Under the pieces are notes generated by a model. The model was not told the DNA's origin, searched no databases, and saw nothing but the letters and a program-made list of their open reading frames with translations. From Cytophagaceae bacterium (GTDB lineage: Bacteria; Bacteroidota; Bacteroidia; Cytophagales; Flexibacteraceae): a DNA stretch of 64,000 nucleotides. The DNA lies in assembly GCA_027490155.1 (NCBI GenBank), contig JAIXYP010000069.1, positions 1-64,000 on the forward strand, read 5' to 3'. Shown in pieces: positions 35,245 to 44,313 of the stretch. Made by a program: the position numbers and the translations under genes. How positions within the stretch are numbered: position 1 is the first letter of the stretch; the number at the start of each line of letters is the position of its first letter.

Positions 35245-36591
35245 ATGGCCATCAAAATTCTATCCGAACACTTTGACACCCCGGGGATCGAGACCCTAGA
35301 GGTGTACCGTTCAAAGGGCGGCTACCGCGCTGTCGAGAAAGCACTCAAGACCATGTCGCCTGACGAAGTGGTCGAAGAGGTCAAAAAATCTGGCCTTCGT
35401 GGCCGTGGTGGCGCTGGCTTCCCGACGGGCATGAAGTGGTCTTTCATTGACAAAAAGAGTGGCAACCCACGCTACTTGGTCTGCAATGCGGACGAAAGTG
35501 AGCCTGGCACGTTCAAGGACCGCCATCTGATGGCCAAAAGCCCGCACTCACTTGTCGAGGGTATGATTGTCAGCAGCTATGCACTAGGTGCTAATCTATC
35601 CTATATCTATATCCGTGGTGAGCTACTCTATGTATTGCGCATCCTCGAAAAGGCGATTGCGGAAGCATACGCAGCAGGTCTGCTAGGCAAAAACATTATG
35701 GGCACTGGCTATGACCTTGACCTATTTGTGACCCCTGGTGGTGGTGCCTACATCTGCGGTGAGGAAACTGCCCTGATCGAAAGCCTAGAAGGCAAACGCG
35801 GTAATCCGCGTAACAAGCCGCCTTTCCCTGCTGTCAAAGGCCTATGGCAGAACCCAACCGTTGTCAACAACGTCGAAACGATTGCGGCAGTGCCCTGGAT
35901 CGTGAACAACACGGGGGATGAGTATGCCAAAATCGGTATTGGGCGCAGCACTGGCACCAAGCTGATCTCGGCTTGTGGACACCTGAACAAACCAGGTGTT
36001 TATGAAATTGAGCTAGGCCTCCCAGTCGAAGAGTTCTTATACAGCGACGAATACTGTGGCGGTATCTGGAAAGGACGCAAGCTGAAAGCCGTTGTGGCAG
36101 GTGGTTCGTCTGTGCCAATCTTGCCTGCTGAGCTAATCCTTAAAACAGTCAATGGCGAAAACCGTCTGATGAGCTATGAGTCCCTCAGCGATGGCGGATT
36201 TGCAACGGGCACAATGTTGGGCTCTGGTGGTTTCATTGCCTACGACGAGACTAGTTGCATCGTCCGTAATACATGGAATTTCAGCCGTTTCTACCACCAC
36301 GAGAGCTGTGGCCAATGTAGCCCATGTCGTGAGGGTACTGGCTGGATGGAAAAGGTCCTGCACCGCATCGAGAATGGCCATGGGTCCATGCATGACATCG
36401 ACCTGCTAGTTGATGTCGCCAAAAAGATCGAAGGCAATACCATCTGCCCACTTGGTGATGCTGCTGCTTGGCCTGTAGCTAGTGCGATCCGTCACTTCCG
36501 TCATGAGTTCGAGTGGCACATCCAGCACCCTGCTGAGGCTACCAAACCTGGTGCCGTGTACAAGCCAGAATTTGCCGCTGTTACTGCATAA
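35245..36591 (+). CDS. nuoF: NADH-quinone oxidoreductase subunit F
   Basis: 448 residues, the NADH- and FMN-binding subunit with the 4Fe-4S cluster N3. NADH site: GLRGRGGAGFPTGMKW. FMN site: CNADESEPGTFKDRHL and GAYICGEETALIESLEG. Cluster ligands: ESCGQCSPCREGTGW and the later Cys in NTICPLGDAAAWP. It starts 7 bases after the PIN gene, so its translation may depend on ribosomes finishing that gene. Confidence 0.97.
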   Translation: MAIKILSEHFDTPGIETLEVYRSKGGYRAVEKALKTMSPDEVVEEVKKSGLRGRGGAGFPTGMKWSFIDKKSGNPRYLVCNADESEPGTFKDRHLMAKSPHSLVEGMIVSSYALGANLSYIYIRGELLYVLRILEKAIAEAYAAGLLGKNIMGTGYDLDLFVTPGGGAYICGEETALIESLEGKRGNPRNKPPFPAVKGLWQNPTVVNNVETIAAVPWIVNNTGDEYAKIGIGRSTGTKLISACGHLNKPGVYEIELGLPVEEFLYSDEYCGGIWKGRKLKAVVAGGSSVPILPAELILKTVNGENRLMSYESLSDGGFATGTMLGSGGFIAYDETSCIVRNTWNFSRFYHHESCGQCSPCREGTGWMEKVLHRIENGHGSMHDIDLLVDVAKKIEGNTICPLGDAAAWPVASAIRHFRHEFEWHIQHPAEATKPGAVYKPEFAAVTA

Positions 36592-36626
36592 ATTGCAGTT
36601 CACACCATTTGTTAAGCATACTATAC

Positions 36627-36634
36627 TACTTTTG
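36627..36634 (+). promoter_or_regulatory. Possible internal promoter before nuoG
   Basis: TACTTTTG matches the -7 consensus 98 bases upstream of the nuoG ATG. The nearest TTTG upstream (36608-36611) is only 15 bases away, so the spacing is poor. It may give extra expression of the distal nuo genes. Confidence 0.3.
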
Positions 36635-36731
36635 CCATGTCGTTGGTGCCCTTTGGCCTGACGACATGGCTACAAACCAGTGATCAGGGGTCATGGCATA
36701 ATGCCACCCCCTACTTATCAAGGATACAGGA

Positions 36732-37742
36732 ATGGCAACAATCACCTTCGATGGTATTGAGGTAGAGGTACCAGACAACAGCACCATCCTCCAGGCTGCA
36801 CGCAAAATTGGCGGCAGCGTGGTGCCACCAGCCATGTGCTATTACGAGCCACTCAAAGGCAGTGGAGGTAAATGTCGTGCCTGCTTGGTCAAGGTCACTG
36901 CAGGTTCTGCCAAGGACCCAAGGCCTATGCCTAAACTGGTTGCTAGCTGCATCACACCTGTTCAGGATGGGATGATCGTCGAGAACACCCTCAATGAGGA
37001 GGTGCTCAAGACACGTAAAGGCATCGTTGAGTTCCTTCTCATCAATCACCCGCTTGACTGCCCGATCTGTGATCAGGCAGGCGAGTGTGATCTCCAGAAC
37101 TTTGCCTTCGAGCACGGGACTGTGGCCCAGCGATATGAAGAAGAGCGCCGCACCTATGACATGGTGGACATCGGCCCTTACATCAAGCTGCACATGAACC
37201 GTTGCATCTTGTGTTACCGTTGCGTTTACACAGCTGATCAGTTAACCAACAAACGGGTACATGGTGTCCTCAACCGAGGTGATCACTCTGAGATTGGTAC
37301 TTATATCGCTAACAGCATCGATAACGACTTTAGCGGTAACGTTATTGACGTATGCCCGGTAGGCGCATTGACGGACAAGACCTTCAGGTTCAAAAACCGT
37401 GTTTGGTTTACCAAACCAGTTGATGCCCACCGTGATTGCCCAACTTGCTCTGGCAAAGTTGTCCTTTGGTATAGAGGTGCCGATGTCCTCCGTGTCACGG
37501 CCCGCAAAAATGCCTACAACGAGGTCGAAGAGTTCATCTGTAATACCTGCCGCTTTGACAAAAAAGCCACAAGCGACTGGGTTATCGATGGACCGCGGAA
37601 GATAGACCAAGCTTCTGTGATCTCACAAAATCAATACGCCCAAAACACCGTTATCCCCGCCTTTACCAAAACGGTAACGGAGGGTTATACCGAGGTCAAC
37701 GACACCCTGCCCGAGCATAAGCAGCTAGCTGCCAAAAACTAG
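36732..37742 (+). CDS. nuoG: NADH-quinone oxidoreductase subunit G, short form
   Basis: 336 residues. Only the N-terminal Fe-S part of NuoG is present: a 2Fe-2S site (MCYYEPLKGSGGKCRACLVK), the N4/N5 sites (HPLDCPICDQAGECDLQNF, RCILCYRCVYTADQ, DVCPVGALTDKTF) and a further CPTC...CNTCRF pair. The large molybdopterin-like domain of enteric NuoG is absent, which is normal for Bacteroidetes rather than a truncation. It passes electrons from NuoF toward NuoI. Confidence 0.93.
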   Translation: MATITFDGIEVEVPDNSTILQAARKIGGSVVPPAMCYYEPLKGSGGKCRACLVKVTAGSAKDPRPMPKLVASCITPVQDGMIVENTLNEEVLKTRKGIVEFLLINHPLDCPICDQAGECDLQNFAFEHGTVAQRYEEERRTYDMVDIGPYIKLHMNRCILCYRCVYTADQLTNKRVHGVLNRGDHSEIGTYIANSIDNDFSGNVIDVCPVGALTDKTFRFKNRVWFTKPVDAHRDCPTCSGKVVLWYRGADVLRVTARKNAYNEVEEFICNTCRFDKKATSDWVIDGPRKIDQASVISQNQYAQNTVIPAFTKTVTEGYTEVNDTLPEHKQLAAKN

Positions 37743-37884
37743 GTTCAGCGCGCCACCATTATTACCCATCAAGTCATGGTCTCCATTTTAAGACCTATGA
37801 CATCCATCAAGACCCAAAGCAAAAGCACAAAGCCTGCCGCTCACTAAGCCAATAGCTGCCCTGCCAAGCACCTGACCCACCGAT

Positions 37885-38919
37885 ATGGAATCAGTACTGA
37901 TATTTAAGGCCATTTTTATCCTCGTTGTCTTTGGCATCACGCTATTGACCGCGACCTACAGCACCTTGGCTGAGCGTAAAGTTGCCGGTTTCCTTCAGGA
38001 CCGACTTGGCCCTGATCGTGCTGGACCTTATGGTTTGCTCCAGCCTTTGGCCGATGCGGTCAAGATGTTCTTCAAAGAGGAGTTTATCCCCTCTAGTGCT
38101 AACAAGTGGCTCTTTATTGCAGGGCCCTCTCTTGCGATGCTCACGGCCTTGATGACCAGTGCTGTAGTTCCGTTTGGCGACTCCATCATTTGGGATGGAC
38201 AGGAGTTCAAACTGCAAGGCATGGAGATCAATATCGGGATCTTGTATGTGTTCGGCATTGTTTCCCTAGGTGTATATGGCATCATGGTTGGTGGCTGGGC
38301 CAGCAACAACAAATTCTCCTTGTTAGGTGCCATTCGTGCTGCTAGCCAAAACATCAGCTATGAACTGGCCATGGGTCTCAGCATCATCGCCATCATGATG
38401 ATGACCGGCTCACTAGACCTTAACGCTGTGGTCAAGGGGCAAGCAGGTTTCCATGGTATGGCCTGGAACGTTTTCTACCAACCACTGGCCTGTATCATCT
38501 TCATCGTCTGCGCCTTTGCAGAGTGTAACCGCACACCGTTTGACTTGCCTGAGTGCGAAACCGAACTGGTTGGGGGCTATCACACCGAATACAGCTCGAT
38601 GAAACTGGGTCTGTACCTCTTTAGTGAGTACACCAATATGTTTGTCAGCAGTGCCGTGATTAGCATCTTGTTCTTCGGCGGTTACAACTTCCCTGGCCAA
38701 GACCTATTGCCATTCAGCCACAACGTGATCACGATCATCGGTGCGGCAGTGTTCTTTGGCAAGATCTTGTTCTTCATCTTCTTCTTTATGTGGGTGCGCT
38801 GGACTTTGCCACGTTTCCGCTATGATCAGCTAATGGGCCTAGGCTGGAAAAGCCTTTTGCCATTGGCCATCGTTAACGTCATGATCACAGGGGCAGTTAT
38901 CCTCCTGACTGGCAAATAA
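37885..38919 (+). CDS. nuoH: NADH-quinone oxidoreductase subunit H
   Basis: 344 residues with about eight membrane helices. The signatures AERKVAGFLQDRLGPDRAGP (about 29-48) and AECNRTPFDLPECETELVGG (about 213-232) are conserved. NuoH forms the membrane entrance of the quinone channel and links the hydrophilic arm to the proton-pumping arm. It lies 142 bp after nuoG. Confidence 0.97.
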   Translation: MESVLIFKAIFILVVFGITLLTATYSTLAERKVAGFLQDRLGPDRAGPYGLLQPLADAVKMFFKEEFIPSSANKWLFIAGPSLAMLTALMTSAVVPFGDSIIWDGQEFKLQGMEINIGILYVFGIVSLGVYGIMVGGWASNNKFSLLGAIRAASQNISYELAMGLSIIAIMMMTGSLDLNAVVKGQAGFHGMAWNVFYQPLACIIFIVCAFAECNRTPFDLPECETELVGGYHTEYSSMKLGLYLFSEYTNMFVSSAVISILFFGGYNFPGQDLLPFSHNVITIIGAAVFFGKILFFIFFFMWVRWTLPRFRYDQLMGLGWKSLLPLAIVNVMITGAVILLTGK

Positions 38920-39011
38920 ACCGACTGACACTTGGCTGTGGTACCAACCAAAATAGGAAATGGCCACAATCAGACATCAAGCAACATCAACACTTTTAAG
39001 TAAAGAGACCG

Positions 39012-39554
39012 ATGCAACTATCAAACAGAAGTAAGAAAATGGTGGTGAAGCCCATGACGCTGAAAGAGCGCATGTACCTGCCTGCCATTGCTGCTGGCTT
39101 GGGCATCACGATCAAACACTTCTTCCGGAAGAAGCCAACGATCCGTTATCCTGAAGTGAAAAGGGAGTTTTCGCCTGTGTTCCGTGGTCTGCACGTCCTC
39201 AAACGTGACGATTTAGGACGTGAGCGCTGCACCGCTTGCGGCCTATGTGCCGTTGCCTGCCCAGCTGAGGCCATTACGATGATCTCTGCAGAGCGCAAAA
39301 AAGGAGAAGAAGGCCTCTACCGCGAAGAAAAATATGCCGAGGTCTATGAGATCAATATGTTGCGTTGCATCTTCTGTGGCCTATGCGAGCATGCCTGTCC
39401 TAAAGCTGCCATCTATCTTCAGCCTGACGTCATGGCACCGGCCTTCTACTCACGCGAGGAGGTCATCTATGGCAAGGATCGCCTTGTTGAAAATGCCGAC
39501 AAACGTGCCAACGCTGGCCTTGACAGGGTCAACGGTGTGCGCAAGCTGTCCTAA
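39012..39554 (+). CDS. nuoI: NADH-quinone oxidoreductase subunit I
   Basis: 180 residues, a ferredoxin-like subunit with two 4Fe-4S clusters (N6a, N6b). Ligand sets: RCTACGLCAVACPAEAI and RCIFCGLCEHACPKAAI. It lies between the Fe-S subunits of the peripheral arm and NuoB. The start at 39012 gives an N-terminus with an amphipathic basic helix, as usual. Confidence 0.96.
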   Translation: MQLSNRSKKMVVKPMTLKERMYLPAIAAGLGITIKHFFRKKPTIRYPEVKREFSPVFRGLHVLKRDDLGRERCTACGLCAVACPAEAITMISAERKKGEEGLYREEKYAEVYEINMLRCIFCGLCEHACPKAAIYLQPDVMAPAFYSREEVIYGKDRLVENADKRANAGLDRVNGVRKLS

Positions 39555-39583
39555 TTGTTTATCCCATCACCGCAGAGGCAAAG

Positions 39584-39615
39584 GTTGCCATCTGTGGCCC
39601 ATTTGTTTATTTTTG
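39584..39615 (+). promoter_or_regulatory. Internal promoter before nuoJ
   Basis: GTTG (39584-39587) and TATTTTTG (39608-39615) with a 20-base spacer fit the Bacteroidetes promoter consensus well. It lies in the 115-bp gap between nuoI and nuoJ and could separately drive the membrane-arm genes nuoJ to nuoN. Confidence 0.5.
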
Positions 39616-39669
39616 CCGTTTCTGCAGGCCCTTGCCTCAGTGGCAAATCCCTAACAGTACCGCTCCATC

Positions 39670-40188
39670 ATGGCTGATAAGCTGTTTTACTTCCTGACCT
39701 TCCTTGCTCTCCTGAGTGCGCTTATGGTGGTCTTCAGTCGCAACCCTATCCATAGTGTGTTGTACCTGATCCTGACCTTCTTCACGCTTTCGGGTCACTA
39801 TGTGTTGCTCAATGCGCAGTTTATCGCAGCGGTCAATATCATCGTCTATGCTGGGGCCATCATGGTCTTGTTCCTGTTTGTGGTCATGTTCCTGAATCTC
39901 AGGTCCGAAACGCAAGAAAAGACATCCATATTGTCTAAGGTAGCCTCGGTCACTGCTGCAGGCTTGCTGATGGTGGTGCTGGTCGCTGCCCTCAAGGACG
40001 TAAACCTTGGCACCGTCCAAGCCACCCCAGACTTTGATAGCCAAGTAGGTATGGTCGAGCAGCTAGGTAAGGTCTTGTTCAGTAAGTTCTTGTTGCCGTT
40101 TGAGCTCGCCTCTGTTTTGTTCTTGGCCGCTATGGTTGGTGCTGTTATGCTTGGCCGTCGCGAACCTGGTGAACAAAATACGTTCTAG
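39670..40188 (+). CDS. nuoJ: NADH-quinone oxidoreductase subunit J
   Basis: 172 residues, five membrane helices. The conserved segment HSVLYLILTFFTLSGHYVLL is followed by VNIIVYAGAIMVLFLFVVM, the region that contains the pi-bulge helix. NuoJ belongs to the membrane arm and takes part in coupling quinone chemistry to proton pumping. It is followed by nuoK after 163 bp, a gap with no supported gene. Confidence 0.95.
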   Translation: MADKLFYFLTFLALLSALMVVFSRNPIHSVLYLILTFFTLSGHYVLLNAQFIAAVNIIVYAGAIMVLFLFVVMFLNLRSETQEKTSILSKVASVTAAGLLMVVLVAALKDVNLGTVQATPDFDSQVGMVEQLGKVLFSKFLLPFELASVLFLAAMVGAVMLGRREPGEQNTF

Positions 40189-40351
40189 TAACCCCTCTTC
40201 CCTATTGTATCAAATGGGGCAACCAAAATTGACTTCTTGACCACATCAGCCATTGGCTCGAAGGTCTTAGTTATAATATCACCCCAGATGGATCATCCAT
40301 CTACACCATTGCCCCGCTAGCAGACGATGTTAGCCTAACCCAATAAAGATT

Positions 40352-40678
40352 ATGCAGATACCTGAGGTAATGCGGACTGTGCCCCTGGAGTACTACTTGT
40401 TCTTCAGCACGGCTTTGTTTGTGATTGGTGTGTTGGGGGTGCTAACGCGCCGTAACGCATTGGTCATCTTTATGTCCGTGGAGCTGATGCTCAACGCTGT
40501 CAACCTGCTGCTTGCGAGTTTTTCATCCTACCGGCAGGACTCTGTTGGGCAGGTATTTGTGTTTTTCATCATGGCTGTGGCTGCGGCTGAGGTCACTGTT
40601 GGCCTCGCGATCATTGTCATGATCTACCGCAACACCAAGTCAATCGACGTCCAGTTGCTTAACAGGCTTAAAGGCTAG
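40352..40678 (+). CDS. nuoK: NADH-quinone oxidoreductase subunit K
   Basis: 108 residues, three membrane helices. Conserved segments include NALVIFMSVELMLNAVNLL, with the essential glutamate in the SVELMLN motif, and AAAEVTVGLAIIVMIYRN, with the second conserved glutamate. NuoK resembles the MrpC antiporter subunit and forms one proton path with NuoJ. Confidence 0.97.
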   Translation: MQIPEVMRTVPLEYYLFFSTALFVIGVLGVLTRRNALVIFMSVELMLNAVNLLLASFSSYRQDSVGQVFVFFIMAVAAAEVTVGLAIIVMIYRNTKSIDVQLLNRLKG

Positions 40679-40746
40679 GACATCACTACATCACCCATCA
40701 CTCTACAGGTTCATCCCGATCCCATTAGTCGGCAACCGAAACAGAT

Positions 40747-42684
40747 ATGAACGCAGAAGCATCCGAACTGGCCCTTGAGTTAGCGCTCATCCCGCTGATC
40801 CCGCTCATCGGCTTTATCATCAATGGCTTGGGCTTCGGCAAGCTCAACAAAACCGTCGCTGGTTGGCTAGGTACGTTGGCCGCCCTCGGTTCGTTTGCTA
40901 ACACACTGCATGTGGTGCTAGAGCATTGGGGCCAAAGCCTCACGGTGGACTACTTTAGCTGGATTAGTGTTGGTAGCCTTGATATCCATTTTTCCTTCCT
41001 GCTTGATCCCCTGAGCTCGATCATGCTCTTGGTCATCACGGGCGTTGGCTCGCTGATCCATATCTATAGCATGAGCTACATGCACCATGACGAAGGATTC
41101 GGTAAGTTTTTCGCTTTCCTGAATCTGTTTTTGTTCAGCATGTTGCTGTTGGTGATGGGTAGCAACTATGTCGTTATGTTCATCGGCTGGGAAGGTGTTG
41201 GTCTTTGTTCGTTCCTGCTGATTGGGTTCTGGAACAAAGTACCGGCTTACAACGCTGCCGCTCGCAAAGCTTTCGTGATGAACCGAATTGGTGACCTAGG
41301 GTTTTTGCTAGGCATCTTTATCCTGATTGCCTTGTTCGGCTCGGTTGAGTTCGGTGTGATTTTCCCACAAGCTGCTGCTGTTTTGACACCTAATAGCGGT
41401 GTTGCAATTGCCTTGACGATGTTACTGTTTGTCGGTGCAATGGGCAAGTCGGCCCAGCTGCCACTCTACACTTGGTTGCCTGACGCGATGGCTGGCCCAA
41501 CACCAGTATCTGCACTCATCCACGCTGCAACGATGGTCACTGCTGGTATCTATATGGTGGTCCGGAGCAACGTCTTGTATGTTTTGGCCCCTACGACACT
41601 TGAGTTTGTGGCTTGGATTGGTCTCGCTACTGCCCTAATCGGTGCGGCTATCGGCTTGTTCCAGAACGATATCAAAAAGGTATTGGCCTACAGTACCGTC
41701 AGCCAACTTGGGCTGATGTTCCTAGCGCTTGGAGTTGGTGCTTTCAGCTCAGGCATGTTCCACGTTGTGACGCATGCTTTCTTCAAGGCCTTGTTGTTCT
41801 TAGGTGCTGGTAGTGTTATCCATGCCATGAGTGACGAGCAAGACATTCGCAAGATGGGTGGGCTCAAAGGCAAATTGCCTGTGACATTCGCTGTTTTCCT
41901 GATTGCCACGATTGCCATCTCAGGTATCCCACCCTTTGCTGGCTTCTTCAGCAAGGATGAGATCCTGTCGCATGTCTATGAGCATAGCAAACTGATGTGG
42001 GGCCTAGGCCTGTTAGTTTCGTTCATGACTAGCTTCTATATGTTCCGCTTGGTGTTCCTGACCTTCTTTGGTGGATTCCGAGGCACAGACCACCAGAAAC
42101 ACCATCTACATGAGTCTCCATGGCTGATGCTGGGTCCACTTGTCGTACTAGCTGGTCTATCAATTGCTGGTGGATTGCTTGGATTGCCACCTGTCTTGAG
42201 CCACAACAACTGGATGGCAGATACATTGGCCCCAATTTTTGAGCAAGCCAAGGCGGTTAACGCTAGCCTATTCGGACATGGTAGCATGACCCACGAAACA
42301 GAGTGGATGCTGATGGCTGTCAGCACCGTGGTGGCTTTGGTCGCCTTTGCGGTTGCGGCCTTTACGTTCGGCGGGGGTAAAAACGTGCCTGCCGCAGACG
42401 GTAGCCCGATCAACCCTGTGCAGAAACTGGTCTATAATAAGTTCTACATCGATGAGCTTTACGGAGCTGTTATCGTGACGCCAATCAAGGCATTTGGTGA
42501 GTACCTCTATGCCGTGATCGAGTACCTCATAATTGACTTGGTGGTCAATATTGTGGGTTGGTCGGCCACCATGGGAGGTAAAGCCTTGCGTCGTCTCCAG
42601 ACAGGAATTGTGAGTTTTTATGTGTTACTGATGGTGCTGAGTGTCGTTGCACTGGCCCTGATTGGTTTCACGATCAAATCCTGA
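40747..42684 (+). CDS. nuoL: NADH-quinone oxidoreductase subunit L
   Basis: 645 residues, the distal antiporter-like pump subunit. It has about 16 membrane segments. The antiporter core motif GAMGKSAQLPLYTWLPDAMA is followed by GPTPVSALIHAATMVTAG and the broken-helix lysine region FQNDIKKVLAYSTVSQLGLM. The C-terminal part includes the long lateral helix and a final anchor helix. The gene is full length. Confidence 0.97.
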   Translation: MNAEASELALELALIPLIPLIGFIINGLGFGKLNKTVAGWLGTLAALGSFANTLHVVLEHWGQSLTVDYFSWISVGSLDIHFSFLLDPLSSIMLLVITGVGSLIHIYSMSYMHHDEGFGKFFAFLNLFLFSMLLLVMGSNYVVMFIGWEGVGLCSFLLIGFWNKVPAYNAAARKAFVMNRIGDLGFLLGIFILIALFGSVEFGVIFPQAAAVLTPNSGVAIALTMLLFVGAMGKSAQLPLYTWLPDAMAGPTPVSALIHAATMVTAGIYMVVRSNVLYVLAPTTLEFVAWIGLATALIGAAIGLFQNDIKKVLAYSTVSQLGLMFLALGVGAFSSGMFHVVTHAFFKALLFLGAGSVIHAMSDEQDIRKMGGLKGKLPVTFAVFLIATIAISGIPPFAGFFSKDEILSHVYEHSKLMWGLGLLVSFMTSFYMFRLVFLTFFGGFRGTDHQKHHLHESPWLMLGPLVVLAGLSIAGGLLGLPPVLSHNNWMADTLAPIFEQAKAVNASLFGHGSMTHETEWMLMAVSTVVALVAFAVAAFTFGGGKNVPAADGSPINPVQKLVYNKFYIDELYGAVIVTPIKAFGEYLYAVIEYLIIDLVVNIVGWSATMGGKALRRLQTGIVSFYVLLMVLSVVALALIGFTIKS

Positions 42685-42804
42685 GTCCCCTAATCTTTAC
42701 CTAACAGAATAGCCCATTTACGTCTGACAAATCTGACCGATCCGTACGGGTCCCATTGATCCCCCGCAACGTCCATCAGCCCAAACAGGCCAAACGCATA
42801 CCCG

Positions 42805-44274
42805 ATGATTACGCTACTCTTGATCTTATTACCATTACTAGCAGGGCTTGTTTGCTTTGCACTCCCAGGCAAAACGGCCCGTGGCGTAGCATTTGGCGCA
42901 ACCCTCGTTCAATTGGTACTGACCTTATGGGCGGTCTCACGGTTAGAGCCAGGCTCCGCGGTTGATAGCTTGTCAGTCAGCTTGCCTTGGCTTCAGGACT
43001 TCGGGATTGGCTTTAGCCTTGGCCTTGATGGTATCAGTGGTCTGTTGGTCTTATTGACATCCACTTTGCTACCGCTGATTTTGCTCAGCACCTTTGGCCG
43101 TCATGATGACAAACCTGCTAGTTTCTTTGCCCTGATGCTCTTGATGCAGGCAGCATTGGTTGGTGTCTTTGAGGCACGTGATGCAGTTCTGTTCTACTTT
43201 ATGTGGGAGGCAGCATTGATCCCGGTCTATCTTTTGGCTGGTATCTGGGGTGGCGAGCGCCGAGTGCAGGTAACGCTTAAGTTCTTTGTCTATACCGTCT
43301 TTGGTTCCTTGTTTATGCTGGTGGCTTTGGCCTACCTCTACAGCCAAACTGCTGCTGTCCTAGGCCACTCATCAGCAGCCATTGCTGACATCTATACAGT
43401 TGGACGTGGGCTGGACCTTACTGGCCAAATCTGGATCTTCTGGGCTTTGTTCCTTGCTTTCGGTATCAAGATGCCGATTTTCCCACTACATACTTGGCAG
43501 CCAGATACTTATACCGAGTCTCCGGCACCTGCAACTATCTTGCTATCAGGCATTATGCTCAAGATGGGCATTTTTGGTCTGATCACATGGTTGTTGCCAG
43601 TTGTGCCTATGGCAGCTAAGTTCTATGCACCTGTTGTGATCTTCTTGGCCATTATTGGTGTGGTTTATGGCGCCGTGATTGCCATTCGTCAGAAGGATAT
43701 CAAACGCTTGGTAGCCTATTCATCATTTTCGCACGTTGGCCTGATGGCTGCGGCAATCTTCACCTTCTCTGCAGAAGGTATCCAAGGTGCTGTTGTCCAG
43801 ATGTTCGCCCATGGCGTCTCAGTGGCTGGTCTTTTCATGATCATTGACTACATCGAGCGTCGTACCAACTCGCGCGACATCCTTGCCCTTGGCGGGATCA
43901 CTAAAAGCGCCCCTGTCCTTACTGTTTTGTTCCTGATCATTACCTTAGGCTCGGTTGCATTACCGCTAACCTCAGGTTTCATTGGCGAGTTCATGATGTT
44001 GTTGGCCCTTGGGAAGTACAACCTTGTCGCTGCGGGCATTGCAGGCACCACCATCATTTTTGGTGCTGTCTATATGTTTGTGCTCTTCCAGGGTGTAATG
44101 TTCGGTAAAGCCACTAAGCTTACCGAATCCTTCAAGGATCTCACAAGTGCTGAGACCATTGCTTTGGTGCCACTTGTGGTCCTGACATTCTGGATTGGTC
44201 TGTATCCGGCTCCTTTCCTCAAACTTTCTGAGCCTGCCGTGCTCGCTTTAGTTAATCTTCTTGGTGGCCTGTAG
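42805..44274 (+). CDS. nuoM: NADH-quinone oxidoreductase subunit M
   Basis: 489 residues, the second antiporter-like subunit. Diagnostic segments are FYFMWEAALIPVYLLAGIWG, with the pump glutamate, FGIKMPIFPLHTWQPDTYTE and the IRQKDIKRLVAYSSFSHVGL lysine region. About 14 membrane helices. It lies 120 bp after nuoL. Confidence 0.97.
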   Translation: MITLLLILLPLLAGLVCFALPGKTARGVAFGATLVQLVLTLWAVSRLEPGSAVDSLSVSLPWLQDFGIGFSLGLDGISGLLVLLTSTLLPLILLSTFGRHDDKPASFFALMLLMQAALVGVFEARDAVLFYFMWEAALIPVYLLAGIWGGERRVQVTLKFFVYTVFGSLFMLVALAYLYSQTAAVLGHSSAAIADIYTVGRGLDLTGQIWIFWALFLAFGIKMPIFPLHTWQPDTYTESPAPATILLSGIMLKMGIFGLITWLLPVVPMAAKFYAPVVIFLAIIGVVYGAVIAIRQKDIKRLVAYSSFSHVGLMAAAIFTFSAEGIQGAVVQMFAHGVSVAGLFMIIDYIERRTNSRDILALGGITKSAPVLTVLFLIITLGSVALPLTSGFIGEFMMLLALGKYNLVAAGIAGTTIIFGAVYMFVLFQGVMFGKATKLTESFKDLTSAETIALVPLVVLTFWIGLYPAPFLKLSEPAVLALVNLLGGL

Positions 44275-44313
44275 GCCCGTGCCCATCCCTACCAACCACC
44301 CAACATACCTGTT

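Noticed and set aside
36732-37742. NuoG looks truncated (336 residues)
   Set aside because: All Fe-S sites are present and the short form without the molybdopterin-like domain is usual in Bacteroidetes, so it is not a broken gene.
40215-40348. Protein-like frame between nuoJ and nuoK
   Set aside because: About 38 open codons without a start codon; probably chance in a 163-bp gap.
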